Shown here: positions 1 through 7,125 of the stretch, piece by piece
Layout of the letters: each line of letters starts with the position of its first letter
Position numbering within the stretch: the stretch's first letter is position 1
Assembly: GCA_045636245.1 (NCBI GenBank)
Contig: JAZTXA010000166.1
Span: 1-23,561 of the forward strand
Origin: RGIG7213 sp045636245
GTDB lineage: Bacteria; Bacillota; Clostridia; Oscillospirales; CAG-272
Reading direction: 5' to 3'
Length of the DNA stretch: 23,561 nucleotides
Program-made: the position numbers and the translations under genes
The notes under the pieces: generated by a model
The model's input: the letters and a program-made list of their open reading frames with translations, nothing else
Told to the model about the DNA's origin: nothing
Database searches by the model: none

Positions 1-138
1 GTAAACCCCATTCCCGTAAAGACAGCGCTTTATAAAATGGGTATGTGCGATATCGAAATGCGTTTGCCCCTTTGCCCCATGACGGAGGCGGAGGACGAAA
101 AGCTTTTCGCTATCATGAAAGAATACGGACTTATTTAA
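1..138 (+). CDS. dapA: 4-hydroxy-tetrahydrodipicolinate synthase (DapA), C-terminal end only
   Basis: Open reading frame entering from the left edge and ending at the TAA at 136-138. The visible 45 residues contain NPIPVKTALYKMGM followed by an MRLPLCPMTE stretch and end in YGLI. This matches the C-terminal helices of Firmicute DapA, where SNPIPVKTA and LRLPL are conserved. DapA condenses pyruvate with aspartate semialdehyde in the cytoplasm, the first committed step toward diaminopimelate and lysine. The next gene in the pathway, dapB, begins 9 nt after the stop, so the two are almost certainly cotranscribed. The catalytic lysine and the rest of the protein lie outside the window. Confidence 0.9.
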   Translation, partial: VNPIPVKTALYKMGMCDIEMRLPLCPMTEAEDEKLFAIMKEYGLI

Positions 139-147
139 GGAGGGCTT

Positions 148-918
148 ATGAATATCCTTCTTTGCGGATGTAACGGAAGAATGGGCAAGGCTGTTGCCGC
201 TGCGTGCGCTGACGGTGATGTTATCGTCGCAGGTGTTGACGTAACAGAAGAAATTGCACCTTTTCCCGTTTATAAAAGCATATTCGACGTAAATGAAAAG
301 GCAGACGTTATCGTTGACTTTTCACACCATGCGCTTATATACGATATTCTTTCCTACTCAAAGGAAAAGGGTGTTCCTGCGGTCATATGCACAACAGGGC
401 ACACTGATGAAGAAAAAGAGTATATGGCACGTATGGACAAGGAAACGGCGGTTTTTACGTCGGGAAATATGTCACTCGGTATAAATCTTCTGTGCAGGCT
501 TGCAAAACAGGCGGCAGAGATATTGGGTGACGATTACGACGTTGAAATAATTGAAGCCCACCACCACAATAAGCTTGATGCACCCAGCGGTACAGCGCTT
601 ATGATCGCCGAAGAAATCGAGTCTGCGCTCCCGTATGAATCGGAGCGTGTGTTTGACAGAACACCGTACCGTAAGAAAAGGGAAAAGAATGAGATAGGTA
701 TTCATTCTATCAGAGGCGGTTCCATCGTCGGTGAACATGAGGTAATGTTCTGCGGCGGCGGTGAAGTAATAACGGTCAAGCATTCGGCACTCAGCCGTGA
801 CTTGTTTGCTTCGGGGGCTGTCAAGGCGGCAAGATATATGCTCGGTAAGAAAAAGGGTAGATATTCCATGAAGGATGTCCTGAAGGACGCAGGCAAAAAA
901 ACAGAAAGCGTTTTATAA
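148..918 (+). CDS. dapB: 4-hydroxy-tetrahydrodipicolinate reductase (DapB)
   Basis: 256 residues, the normal length for DapB, which reduces the DapA product with NAD(P)H on the way to diaminopimelate and lysine. The N-terminal Rossmann dinucleotide-binding motif is at residues 7-13 (G-x-x-G-x-x-G, within CGCNGRMG). The family signature HHHNKLDAPSGTA is at 138-150, with the catalytic histidines and lysine K142 present. A second conserved segment, GGSIVGEHEVMF, is at 190-201. The start is supported by AAGGAGG directly upstream, overlapping the dapA stop region. A strong hairpin terminator follows. In a sporeformer this pathway also supplies the precursor of dipicolinic acid, but nothing here shows that use. 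Confidence 0.97.
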   Translation: MNILLCGCNGRMGKAVAAACADGDVIVAGVDVTEEIAPFPVYKSIFDVNEKADVIVDFSHHALIYDILSYSKEKGVPAVICTTGHTDEEKEYMARMDKETAVFTSGNMSLGINLLCRLAKQAAEILGDDYDVEIIEAHHHNKLDAPSGTALMIAEEIESALPYESERVFDRTPYRKKREKNEIGIHSIRGGSIVGEHEVMFCGGGEVITVKHSALSRDLFASGAVKAARYMLGKKKGRYSMKDVLKDAGKKTESVL

Positions 919-925
919 TAAAAGA

Positions 926-978
926 AAAGGGTATGTTGCGAAATGAATCACAACATACCCTTTGACTTTGCATTTTTT
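926..978. terminator. Bidirectional intrinsic terminator between dapB and the AbrB gene
   Basis: A 13-bp perfect stem (926-938 with 951-963, arms AAAGGGTATGTTG and its complement) has a 12-nt loop. On the plus strand it is followed by a T run at 973-978, ending the dapAB transcript. On the minus strand the outer arm continues into a T-rich stretch, so it probably also ends the convergent AbrB-family transcript. Confidence 0.88.
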
Positions 979-1001
979 TAGAATTTGATTAATATTATTT
1001 A

Positions 1002-1253
1002 TTATTGAACCATGTGACGTAAAGCATCAAGACATTCAGGGCAAATAAGCTTCCCCTTGTAGTATGAAACGCCGTTTGCATTTCCGCAGAAAATGCAGGC
1101 GGGGAAATACTTTTTAAGTATTATTTTGTCGTCTTCGATGAAGATCTCAACAGAATCTTTTTTATCGAGATCCAAAGTTTTTCTTATTTCTATCGGAAGA
1201 ACGATTCTTCCAAGCTCGTCAACCTTTCTGACGATACCTGTTGATTTCATCAT
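1002..1253 (-). CDS. AbrB/SpoVT-family transcriptional regulator with C-terminal CxxC pairs
   Basis: 83 residues. The N-terminal swapped-hairpin AbrB domain spans about residues 3-48 and contains the typical TGIVRKVDELGRIVLP stretch. AbrB-family dimers bind DNA and act as transition-state or sporulation regulators in Firmicutes. The C-terminal third carries CIFC (53-56) and CPEC (71-74), arranged like a small zinc ribbon. This layout is usual in clostridial homologues but absent from B. subtilis AbrB. The ATG at 1253 lies 8 nt downstream of AAGGAGG; a second ATG follows immediately, so the protein may start at M2. It is divergent from spmA, and the region between holds an inverted repeat, direct repeats and possible Spo0A boxes. 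The target genes cannot be read from the sequence. Confidence 0.93.
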   Translation of the reverse strand: MMKSTGIVRKVDELGRIVLPIEIRKTLDLDKKDSVEIFIEDDKIILKKYFPACIFCGNANGVSYYKGKLICPECLDALRHMVQ

Positions 1254-1302
1254 GGCAAAATCCTCCTTGAGTTAGTGATGGAATATAGGTACTTTTATGG
1301 TT

Positions 1303-1325
1303 AAAATGTACCAAAAATACATTTT
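1303..1325. promoter_or_regulatory. Inverted repeat upstream of the AbrB gene, possible operator
   Basis: Two perfect 8-bp arms, AAAATGTA (1303-1310) and TACATTTT (1318-1325), are separated by 7 nt. The element lies 50-72 bp upstream of the AbrB-gene start and is AT-rich. It has no T run on either side that would make it a terminator, so a protein-binding site, for example for autoregulation, is the simplest reading. Which protein binds is not shown. Confidence 0.4.
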
Positions 1326-1330
1326 CTGTT

Positions 1331-1362
1331 AAATAGGAAGAAATGAAATAAAATAGGAAGAA
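1331..1362. repeat. 12-bp direct repeat spaced by 20 bp in the abrB-spmA intergenic region
   Basis: AAATAGGAAGAA occurs at 1331-1342 and again at 1351-1362, exactly 20 bp apart, which is two DNA helical turns. Such phasing would let one regulator bind the same DNA face twice. No factor is identified. Confidence 0.5.
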
Positions 1363-1393
1363 TATCAATTAAAGTAAATTATTTACAGTTATA

Positions 1394-1410
1394 AGTCGAA
1401 TAATGTCGAA
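1394..1410 (+). promoter_or_regulatory. Possible tandem Spo0A boxes upstream of spmA
   Basis: AGTCGAA (1394-1400) and TGTCGAA (1404-1410) stand in the same orientation with a 3-bp spacer. The second matches the Spo0A recognition core TGTCGAA exactly and the first differs at one position. A 3-bp spacer between 7-bp boxes gives the 10-bp phasing expected for tandem Spo0A monomers. The site sits just upstream of the spmA ribosome binding site, and about 140 bp upstream of the divergent AbrB gene. A single exact 7-mer is expected by chance at this window size, so the call rests on the pairing and context. Confidence 0.35.
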
Positions 1411-1422
1411 AGAAGGGCGCGC

Positions 1423-1995
1423 ATGATAGGAACAGTCTTTACAGTAATGGCGATATTATCGCTTGTTGTTTCGTTTTTTACGGGGAATCTTTCATCGCTT
1501 TCCAATTCTGTTTTTCCAAGTGCATCAAAAGCAGTTGAACTTACAGTAACGCTTATTTCCACAATGGCACTGTGGTGCGGAATTATGAATGTGTTTGAGA
1601 AAAAGGGGATAATTAAAAAGCTTTCAAAACGCATATCTTTCTTTCTTCGCTTTGTTTTTCCCGATGCGTACAAAAAGGAAATGTGTGAGGAAATATCGGC
1701 AAATGTAAGTGCGAATCTGCTCGGTATAGGGAATGCCGCAACGCCGCTCGGTATAAGTGCTATGAAAAGACTTCATGCGGTAAATGCCGATAAAACACGG
1801 GCGAGTGACGATATGGTGATGCTTGCCGTGCTTAATACAGCATCTATCGATATTTTGCCGGCCACACTTATTTCTCTTCGTCAAAGCGCGGGTGCTTTGA
1901 TGGTCTATGATATTATTTTGCCCACAATTATATCATCAACGCTTACCGTAATTTTTGCGGTCTGCATTACAAAAATATTCTCACGGGTGTTTTAA
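1423..1995 (+). CDS. spmA: Spore maturation protein A (SpmA)
   Basis: 190 residues, close to the usual SpmA length of about 195. It is an integral membrane protein of the nucleoside-recognition (Gate) domain family. In B. subtilis, spmA and spmB mutants form spores with incompletely dehydrated cores; the biochemical activity is unresolved. Visible features are an N-terminal hydrophobic helix (about 1-22) and the MALWCGIMNVFEKKG segment. The conserved NLLGIGNAATPLGISAMK stretch is followed by MLAVLNTASIDILPATLISLR and a C-terminal hydrophobic helix. AGAAGGG stands upstream of the ATG. The spmA stop and the spmB start share one base (TAATG at 1993-1997), indicating translational coupling. The coding sequence appears intact. 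Confidence 0.93.
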   Translation: MIGTVFTVMAILSLVVSFFTGNLSSLSNSVFPSASKAVELTVTLISTMALWCGIMNVFEKKGIIKKLSKRISFFLRFVFPDAYKKEMCEEISANVSANLLGIGNAATPLGISAMKRLHAVNADKTRASDDMVMLAVLNTASIDILPATLISLRQSAGALMVYDIILPTIISSTLTVIFAVCITKIFSRVF

Positions 1996-2519
1996 TGCAA
2001 TTTTTTTCGTATCTTATAATACCGCTTTTGCTGTGTGTCATGGGACTGATTTTTGTTTTTGACAAAAATTCGTTTGGTGATTTTATAGACGGGGCAAAAA
2101 ACGGAATGAATGTTGCGGTGAACCTTTTGCCAACGCTTATTTTGCTTATGGTGGGTATCGGAATGTTTACATCCTCGGGGGCGGTTGACATAATTTGCCG
2201 TGTACTTTCTCCTGTGCTTCACAAAGTCGGTGTGCCTGATGAAATATTGCCCCTGCTTGTTTTAAGACCGATATCCGGCTCAGGTTCACTTGCGATGGCA
2301 AAGGAGCTGTTTGATAAGCTGTCACCCGATTCCTTTGCTTGCCTTGCGGCATCTGTTATAATGGGCTCGTCCGATACGCTTGTATACGTTGTTTCGGTGT
2401 ATTATTCTTCGGTTGGGGTAAAGAAAACACGCCATACATTTTTATGCGCATTTTTGACGATGATTTTTTGTATTTTCATCTCCTGTGCCGTATGCCGTAT
2501 ATTTTTTGCGGATGCGTAA
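1995..2519 (+). CDS. spmB: Spore maturation protein B (SpmB)
   Basis: 174 residues, matching the family length. It is the second nucleoside-recognition-domain membrane protein of the spmAB pair, which acts in spore core dehydration. Hydrophobic helices are visible at the N-terminus (YLIIPLLLCVMGLIFVF), in the middle (AVNLLPTLILLMVGIGMF) and at the C-terminus. The conserved LVLRPISGSGSLAMAKE and ASVIMGSSDTLVYVVSVYYSS segments are typical of SpmB. The start ATG overlaps the spmA stop by one base, with only a weak ribosome binding site, so translation is probably coupled. A small separate gene follows 23 nt after the stop. Both spm genes are intact although the nearby sigG is truncated. Confidence 0.93.
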   Translation: MQFFSYLIIPLLLCVMGLIFVFDKNSFGDFIDGAKNGMNVAVNLLPTLILLMVGIGMFTSSGAVDIICRVLSPVLHKVGVPDEILPLLVLRPISGSGSLAMAKELFDKLSPDSFACLAASVIMGSSDTLVYVVSVYYSSVGVKKTRHTFLCAFLTMIFCIFISCAVCRIFFADA

Positions 2520-2542
2520 AATATAATACAAGGGGTGAAAAA

Positions 2543-2680
2543 ATGAAAGACGAAAGCAAAGCGAAAAAGGTCGTAAACGAATACAAAAAATCGGGCAAGA
2601 AAACAGACCCCGAAGGCTGGTATACAGGAAACTTCAGGAATAAAAAGGAAAGACCCGTGCAAGACGCGGATGATCTTTAA
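2543..2680 (+). CDS. Small hydrophilic protein of unknown function (45 aa)
   Basis: A 45-residue ORF with its own ribosome binding site (AAGGGGTG, 2530-2537) and an ATG at 2543. It is lysine-rich at the N-terminus (MKDESKAKKVVNEYKKSGKK), has a central DPEGWYTGN motif and ends in PVQDADDL. From memory, short clostridial proteins with a YTG core and a PVQDADDL-like tail are recurrent, and this supports a real gene, but I cannot assign a function. It has no signal peptide or membrane segment and is probably cytoplasmic. It lies 23 nt after spmB and is closed by a strong terminator, so it is likely the third gene of the spmAB transcript. A longer ORF in the same frame starting at 2339 would overlap spmB and is not credible. 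Confidence 0.7.
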   Translation: MKDESKAKKVVNEYKKSGKKTDPEGWYTGNFRNKKERPVQDADDL

Positions 2681-2683
2681 GAT

Positions 2684-2720
2684 AAAAAACAAATGTAGCA
2701 TGCACTACATTTGTTTTTTT
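2684..2720. terminator. Bidirectional terminator between the spmAB unit and sigG remnant
   Basis: A 15-bp stem (2684-2698 with 2705-2719) with a 6-nt loop (CATGCA) is flanked by an A run on the left and a T run on the right. It therefore reads as an intrinsic terminator in both directions. The left-hand gene ends at 2680. The last codons of the minus-strand sigma factor lie in the right arm. Confidence 0.9.
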
Positions 2721-3241
2721 ATTTTTTCAAGGGCGGCTTTTTCAATGCGTGATACCTGTGCTTGGCTTATGCCTATTTCCTCTGCAATTTCCATCTGCGT
2801 TTTACCGTTGTAAAAGCGGAGGTCAACTATTGCACGCTCACGCTCATTAAGCTTTTTTAAAGCCTCGTTTAAGGCGATATTTTCTATCCATGCGTTGTCG
2901 TTGCAGTTTTCGTCGCTTATCTGATCGACAATGCACATACCTTCACCTGCGCCGTCGGTGAATATCGGCTCATACATCGAAACGGGCTCCGATATCGCTT
3001 CAAGGGCTGAAGACACTGCGTTTTCATCTTCGCCCAAAAAGGCGGCTATTTGCGCTATTGTCGGTTCACAGATGTTTTTCTTTGAAAGCTCATCACGTGC
3101 GCCGAGCGCCTTGTACGCAAGATCCCTCACACTTCTGCTCACACGTATCGTGTTGTTATCCCTTAAATACCGTCTTATTTCACCGATTATCATCGGCACT
3201 GATGTTACAAAGTGAAATGAATTTAAATAACACAAGGACAC
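2705..3241 (-). pseudogene. sigG: RNA polymerase sporulation sigma factor SigG, N-terminal half missing
   Basis: The 178-codon frame matches forespore sigma-G only from about residue 15 onward (VPMIIGEIRRYLRDNN, end of region 2 into region 3). Then come RVSRSVRDLAYKALGARDEL, the sigma-G-like EPVSMYEPIFTDGAGEG and DQISDE segments, and a complete region 4 (LNERERAIVDLRFYNGKTQ, EIAEEIGISQAQVSRIEK). SigG is normally about 255 residues. Region 2, which binds core polymerase and the -10 element, is absent. The first 14 codons, from a GTG at 3241, translate part of the upstream gene's terminator hairpin and AT-rich DNA, and there is no ribosome binding site. The lost part cannot lie further upstream in frame because the LRR gene ends at 3273. 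It is either a real deletion or rearrangement or an assembly join. Confidence 0.8.
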
Positions 3242-3265
3242 CCGTAATGAGTGCCCTTGTGTTAT
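3227..3265 (-). terminator. Terminator of the LRR surface protein gene
   Basis: An 11-bp perfect stem (3227-3237 with 3255-3265, arms ATAACACAAGG and its complement) sits 8 nt beyond the minus-strand stop at 3273. The hairpin is extended inward by a short CAC/GTG stem. The following minus-strand sequence is T-rich but interrupted (TTTAAATTCATTT), so the terminator may be imperfect. The hairpin overlaps the start of the truncated sigG frame. Confidence 0.7.
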
Positions 3266-3272
3266 ATGAAAT

Positions 3273-4982
3273 TTAACCTCTTACTTTTTTGAAGAGAACT
3301 ATTCCGCCGCCTGCAATAGCAATACATACAATAACTATTGCTGTTATGGGCAGCCAACCGAATGTATTTTTATCATCTGTATTTGCGCCGCTGTTCGTTT
3401 CAGTACCGTTGTTTATTGTTATATCACCGCTTGATGTGTCTGTATCATCGGGTGATGTGCTGTCGGTTGGAATGGCGGTGTCTTCGGATTCCGGGAAGAG
3501 CTCGCAAATCAAGCTATCAATAGCCTCTGTGTCACCGTCTGTTACAGTATCAGTATTCTCCGCTGAGGTATCTTCATTTAAGGCTGTGTCTTTTGCTGTG
3601 GTGTCTGTTGTATCATCTTCCTTCGGTGCTGTTGTAACTGCGGCTTTTGTCGTGTCTTCGACAGGCTCGGTTTCCTTTTTATCTTCGGTGTCTTTTGCTG
3701 TTGTGGTTTCGTCAGGTTCATCATTTGGGAGTGAAAAATCCTCAAAATGCACCGTTGCTTCAAGAAGCGGGGAATTGTATTCGTCTATTTTGATATCTTT
3801 CCATTCAGCTTCAGTTCCTTCATAGTATACGTCTTTAAGATTTTCACAGCCTTCAAATGTGTATTCTGCAATATATGCAACACTTTTGGGAAGTGCAATT
3901 GATTCAAGCGCATTACAGCTGTAAAATACACCGAAAAGCTCTGTTACTCCGTTGGGGATGGTTATTGATTTTAAGGCTGTACAGCCAAAGAATGCAAGCT
4001 CGCCTATTTTTGCAGCACCCTTACCGAACTTAACGGATGAAAGTGCTGTGCATAAGTTAAATACGCTGTCACCGATAGTTGTAACGCTGTCGGGTATTAC
4101 GATCGATGCAAGACTTTCGCAAGCATAAAATGCTTCATCGTGGATAGCCGTGACACCGTTTCCAATTGTGACTGTTTTAAGTGAGGTGCATCCCGAAAAT
4201 GTATTTTTGGCAATATACGGAACGCCGTTTTCGATTTTTGCAGAAGTAAGATATGAACAGTTTTCGAATACTGAATAACCGATTTCTTTAACGCTTTCGG
4301 GAATTGTGACAGATGTCAAGCCGTAGCAATTATGGAAAGCATAGTTGTCTATATGTGTGACACTCTTGGGGATTGTGACAGAAACGACTGCAGGACAATT
4401 GGCAAATGCACTGTCACATATTTTTGTAACGGTGTTCGGTATAGTGTAAGACTTGCCCGCCTTTGATATGGGATACTGAATAAGCTCTGTTTTTGCTTTA
4501 TTGAAAAGAACGCCGTTGTCACTCGAAAAATAAGCATTGTTTTTATCAACATTTATTTCCGTAAAACTTTTGCAAGCGGCAAAAGCTTGAAAACCGATGC
4601 TTTCCACGTTTTTTCCTATAGTTAATGAAGTGAGACTTCCACATGTCGCAAATGCGGCTTCACCTATTTTTACAACGGTGTCGGGAATTACAATGGATGT
4701 AATATTTATGCCTCGCTCAAATGCTCCGTCTCCGATGCTTGTAACACCGCTTTCGATAATGACGGTTTCTATAAAAGTAATATCTTTCTCCCAAGGTCTT
4801 GGGGAAGATTTGTAATAATTTTTCATTTCGCCTGTGCCGCTTATTGTAAGCGTGCCTTTGTCAAGTGTCCAGGTGAGGTTTTCTCCGCATGTGCCGGATG
4901 CCCCAGCATACGTTGCAAAGGAAAAAGGTACGGCGGAGAAAATGAGCGAAAGTGTGAGAATGAATAGAATGATCTTTTTCAT
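3273..4982 (-). CDS. BspA-like leucine-rich-repeat surface protein, C-terminal membrane anchor
   Basis: 569 residues. The N-terminus is a signal peptide (KK, hydrophobic core about 4-20, probable cleavage after SFA at 23). A LTWTLDKGTLTISGTGEM segment follows, typical of the start of these proteins. Roughly residues 66-412 are LRR_5 (BspA-type) repeats of about 23 residues with the pattern LTSVTIPxSVxxIGxxAFxxC. A Thr/Asp/Glu-rich linker at about 420-537 would span the cell wall. A hydrophobic helix at 541-564 ends in KKVRG, a stop-transfer anchor. BspA-like proteins are displayed on the surface of gut and oral bacteria and are linked to adhesion; this one's ligand is unknown. AAGGAG precedes the ATG, and a consensus promoter lies at 5013-5041. 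Confidence 0.9.
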   Translation of the reverse strand: MKKIILFILTLSLIFSAVPFSFATYAGASGTCGENLTWTLDKGTLTISGTGEMKNYYKSSPRPWEKDITFIETVIIESGVTSIGDGAFERGINITSIVIPDTVVKIGEAAFATCGSLTSLTIGKNVESIGFQAFAACKSFTEINVDKNNAYFSSDNGVLFNKAKTELIQYPISKAGKSYTIPNTVTKICDSAFANCPAVVSVTIPKSVTHIDNYAFHNCYGLTSVTIPESVKEIGYSVFENCSYLTSAKIENGVPYIAKNTFSGCTSLKTVTIGNGVTAIHDEAFYACESLASIVIPDSVTTIGDSVFNLCTALSSVKFGKGAAKIGELAFFGCTALKSITIPNGVTELFGVFYSCNALESIALPKSVAYIAEYTFEGCENLKDVYYEGTEAEWKDIKIDEYNSPLLEATVHFEDFSLPNDEPDETTTAKDTEDKKETEPVEDTTKAAVTTAPKEDDTTDTTAKDTALNEDTSAENTDTVTDGDTEAIDSLICELFPESEDTAIPTDSTSPDDTDTSSGDITINNGTETNSGANTDDKNTFGWLPITAIVIVCIAIAGGGIVLFKKVRG

Positions 4983-5012
4983 AAATTCGTTTCTCCTTAT
5001 TTATTTTAGTGT

Positions 5013-5041
5013 ATTATAACACAACATTTGCAACTTGTCAA
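5013..5041 (-). promoter_or_regulatory. Consensus sigma-A promoter for the LRR surface protein gene
   Basis: Read on the minus strand, TTGACA (5036-5041) and TATAAT (5013-5018) are separated by exactly 17 bp. Both hexamers are perfect matches. The predicted start site would lie about 7 nt past the -10 box, giving a short leader with AAGGAG ahead of the ATG at 4982. Confidence 0.88.
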
Positions 5042-5111
5042 GTATCAAAAATAGCATATAGTGTTGTCGCAAACACAGCTGTACGGTGATATAATAATCG
5101 AGGGTGATATT

Positions 5112-5345
5112 ATGGATACAAAACAACACGATAAATATAAAAATCTTGGTTTGAATATTGCATATTACAGAAAGAAACGAGGAATGTCACAATCAAAGCT
5201 TGCAGAACTTGTGAATGTAAGCCGAACACATATGAGCAGGATAGAAACTGCCGACTGTGCCGTTTCACTTGACGTTGTTTTTGATATATGCGATGCTTTG
5301 TCGGTGAATCCCTGTAAGCTTTTTGATTTCAGATTTGATGAATAA
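5112..5345 (+). CDS. XRE/Cro-type helix-turn-helix regulator
   Basis: 77 residues forming essentially one HTH domain. The frame NIAYYRKKRGMSQSKLAEL (about 15-33), with the recognition helix VSRTHMSRIETA (36-47) and a final helix SLDVVFDICDALSV, is diagnostic of the lambda-Cro/XRE fold. It is a cytoplasmic DNA-binding protein. I chose the ATG at 5112 because GAGGGTGAT lies at the right distance. An upstream in-frame start at 5061 would add 17 residues unrelated to the fold. It is divergent from the LRR surface protein gene; its start is about 70 bp from that promoter, so local control is possible but unproven. Two GGTGATAT repeats 18 bp apart (5085-5092, 5103-5110) flank its probable start region. 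Confidence 0.88.
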   Translation: MDTKQHDKYKNLGLNIAYYRKKRGMSQSKLAELVNVSRTHMSRIETADCAVSLDVVFDICDALSVNPCKLFDFRFDE

Positions 5346-5351
5346 ATAAAC

Positions 5352-5378
5352 GGCTGTCATTAACTGACAGCCATTTTG
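5352..5378. terminator. Bidirectional terminator between the XRE gene and fakA
   Basis: An 8-bp perfect stem, GGCTGTCA (5352-5359) with TGACAGCC (5365-5372), has a 5-nt loop and is followed by TTTTGTT on the plus strand. The minus-strand side reads into GTTTATTTATT. It sits between the convergent stops at 5345 and 5382. Confidence 0.78.
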
Positions 5379-5381
5379 TTA

Positions 5382-7070
5382 TCATTCATATATCAATATG
5401 AAATCATATATATCCTGACCGCCGTTCATTGTTATTATTTCAACATCAGGGTACTTTTCTTCAAGCTTTTCTGTAAGCGCTGTTGCTTCTTCCTCTGTTG
5501 CGGTCTTACCGTATATAAGCAGGATTATGTCGCAAAGGTTTGCATCAAGCTTTTCCGTCATTTCATATGCGGCTGTGAGCTTGTCAGTGCAGGATGATAA
5601 GATATCTTTTCCGCATATACCGATAAAGTCGCCTTCCTTAACTGTTACGCCGTTCATCTGTGCATCGCGTACAGCACGTGTGACCATACCTGTTTTTACG
5701 CCGTCCATCGCCTCGCGAAGGCCATCCATAACGTCGTCGGGATTTTCTTGTGACAGATCTATCATTGTAAGTGCGGCATAGCCCTCACCTATCGTCTTAC
5801 ATTCAAGCACACGCACGTCAGCTTCCTTGTAAAGCTGTGCGGCTTGCTGTGCGGCAAGAATTACATTGCCGTTATTCGGGAAAACGATTATTGTTTCTGC
5901 GTGTATTCTCTTAAATGCTTCGATGAAGCTCTCTGCAGACGGATTCATTGACTGACCGCCCTCAACGATAACATCTGTGCCGAGCGATGTGAATGTTTCT
6001 TTTATTCCGTCACCCGTTGCAACTGCAACGATGCCATATTTTTTCTTGGGCTTTTTGATTATATCATCTGATTTTTTTTCTTCTTTTTTCGCTTCTTTTT
6101 CGGTAATTGTGGAATTGTGTTCAAGCGACATGTTTTCTATCTTGACTGTGAGAAACTCACCGAATTTACGGCAGAAATCAAGTACAAGACCGGGGTTGAG
6201 CGTGTGAACGTGTGCCTTGACGATTGAATCCGTTTTGAATATAACAACGGAATCACCCATAGAATTAAGGTAGTCCTTTATTACGTTTTCGTCAAATAAT
6301 TCAACATCGACCTTACTGCGCTGTAAACGGAGCAAAAATTCCGTGCAGTAGCCGTATGTCATAACGTCATCTTCGGTAAAAGCTTCAAAGGATATCTGTG
6401 CCTTTTCTGTCTTTGCTGTTTCTCTTACGGTAACGGGTGCTTTTTCTCCTCTTATAGCCTTTATCATACCGTCAGCTATGTAAAGAAGACCTGCGCCGCC
6501 GCTGTCAACAACGCCCGCCTGACGCAAAACGGGAAGCTTTTCTGGTGTGCGTTCAAGGGATATTTTAAGCTCTCCTCTGAATATTTCAAAAAATTCCTCA
6601 AGCGAGCTGTCTTTGTTTATCATTGCCGTTGTACGTACAGTTGCTTCGCGGCAAACTGTAAGTATCGTACCTTCAATGGGTTTAACAACAGCAGAATATG
6701 CCTGTCTTACACCTTCCATAAGAGCTTTTGCAAAGCCTTCAGGGTCAGTTGCCCTTTCTTTTTCAAGCCCCTTTGCGATACCCTCAAAGAATTTTGAAAG
6801 AATAACGCCTGAGTTTCCGCGTGCTGAAAGAAGCATACCTTTTGCAACAACAGCCGCAGTGGTGTAAAGTGATGTGTTTTCGATATCTTCTATCTTGTCA
6901 AGTGCCAGAACACCGCCCTTGATCGTCATACACATATTTTCTCCTGTGTCACCGTCGGGAACGGGGAACACGTTGAGGTCGTTTACGACAGTTGCATTTA
7001 CTCTCAGATTTTCAAAACCCGATCTTATCATTTCGGCATACAGTGTGCCTGTAAGTTCAGCTTTAGGCAT
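5382..7070 (-). CDS. fakA: DAK2-domain protein, fatty acid kinase FakA (YloV) family
   Basis: 562 residues, typical of FakA. The N-terminal DhaL/DAK2 domain carries NVFPVPDGDTGENM (33-46), whose aspartates bind ATP-Mg. It also carries LSARGNSGVILSKFF (81-95) and VDSGGAGLLYIADG (189-202). A Lys/Glu-rich linker at about 325-345 leads to a C-terminal DegV-like domain (KKYGIVAVATGDGIKETFTS, later GGQSMNPSAESF) ending in NGGQDIYDFILIYE. In Gram-positive bacteria FakA phosphorylates exogenous fatty acids presented by FakB lipid-binding proteins, feeding phospholipid synthesis. GGAGGG precedes the ATG. The Asp23-family gene that often lies immediately upstream of this family is not here; the upstream neighbour is a divergent HD hydrolase. 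The exact substrate is inferred from the family. Confidence 0.9.
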   Translation of the reverse strand: MPKAELTGTLYAEMIRSGFENLRVNATVVNDLNVFPVPDGDTGENMCMTIKGGVLALDKIEDIENTSLYTTAAVVAKGMLLSARGNSGVILSKFFEGIAKGLEKERATDPEGFAKALMEGVRQAYSAVVKPIEGTILTVCREATVRTTAMINKDSSLEEFFEIFRGELKISLERTPEKLPVLRQAGVVDSGGAGLLYIADGMIKAIRGEKAPVTVRETAKTEKAQISFEAFTEDDVMTYGYCTEFLLRLQRSKVDVELFDENVIKDYLNSMGDSVVIFKTDSIVKAHVHTLNPGLVLDFCRKFGEFLTVKIENMSLEHNSTITEKEAKKEEKKSDDIIKKPKKKYGIVAVATGDGIKETFTSLGTDVIVEGGQSMNPSAESFIEAFKRIHAETIIVFPNNGNVILAAQQAAQLYKEADVRVLECKTIGEGYAALTMIDLSQENPDDVMDGLREAMDGVKTGMVTRAVRDAQMNGVTVKEGDFIGICGKDILSSCTDKLTAAYEMTEKLDANLCDIILLIYGKTATEEEATALTEKLEEKYPDVEIITMNGGQDIYDFILIYE

Positions 7071-7125
7071 AAATAAGCCCTCCGTTATTTATTATTTTTT
7101 ATGCTTGACTTTGATATGCTTTTAT

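Noticed and set aside
3289..3825. Plus-strand frame of 178 Ser/Val-rich codons
   Set aside because: Antisense of the Thr/Asp/Glu-rich linker of the LRR protein, which lacks stops in that frame because of its biased composition.
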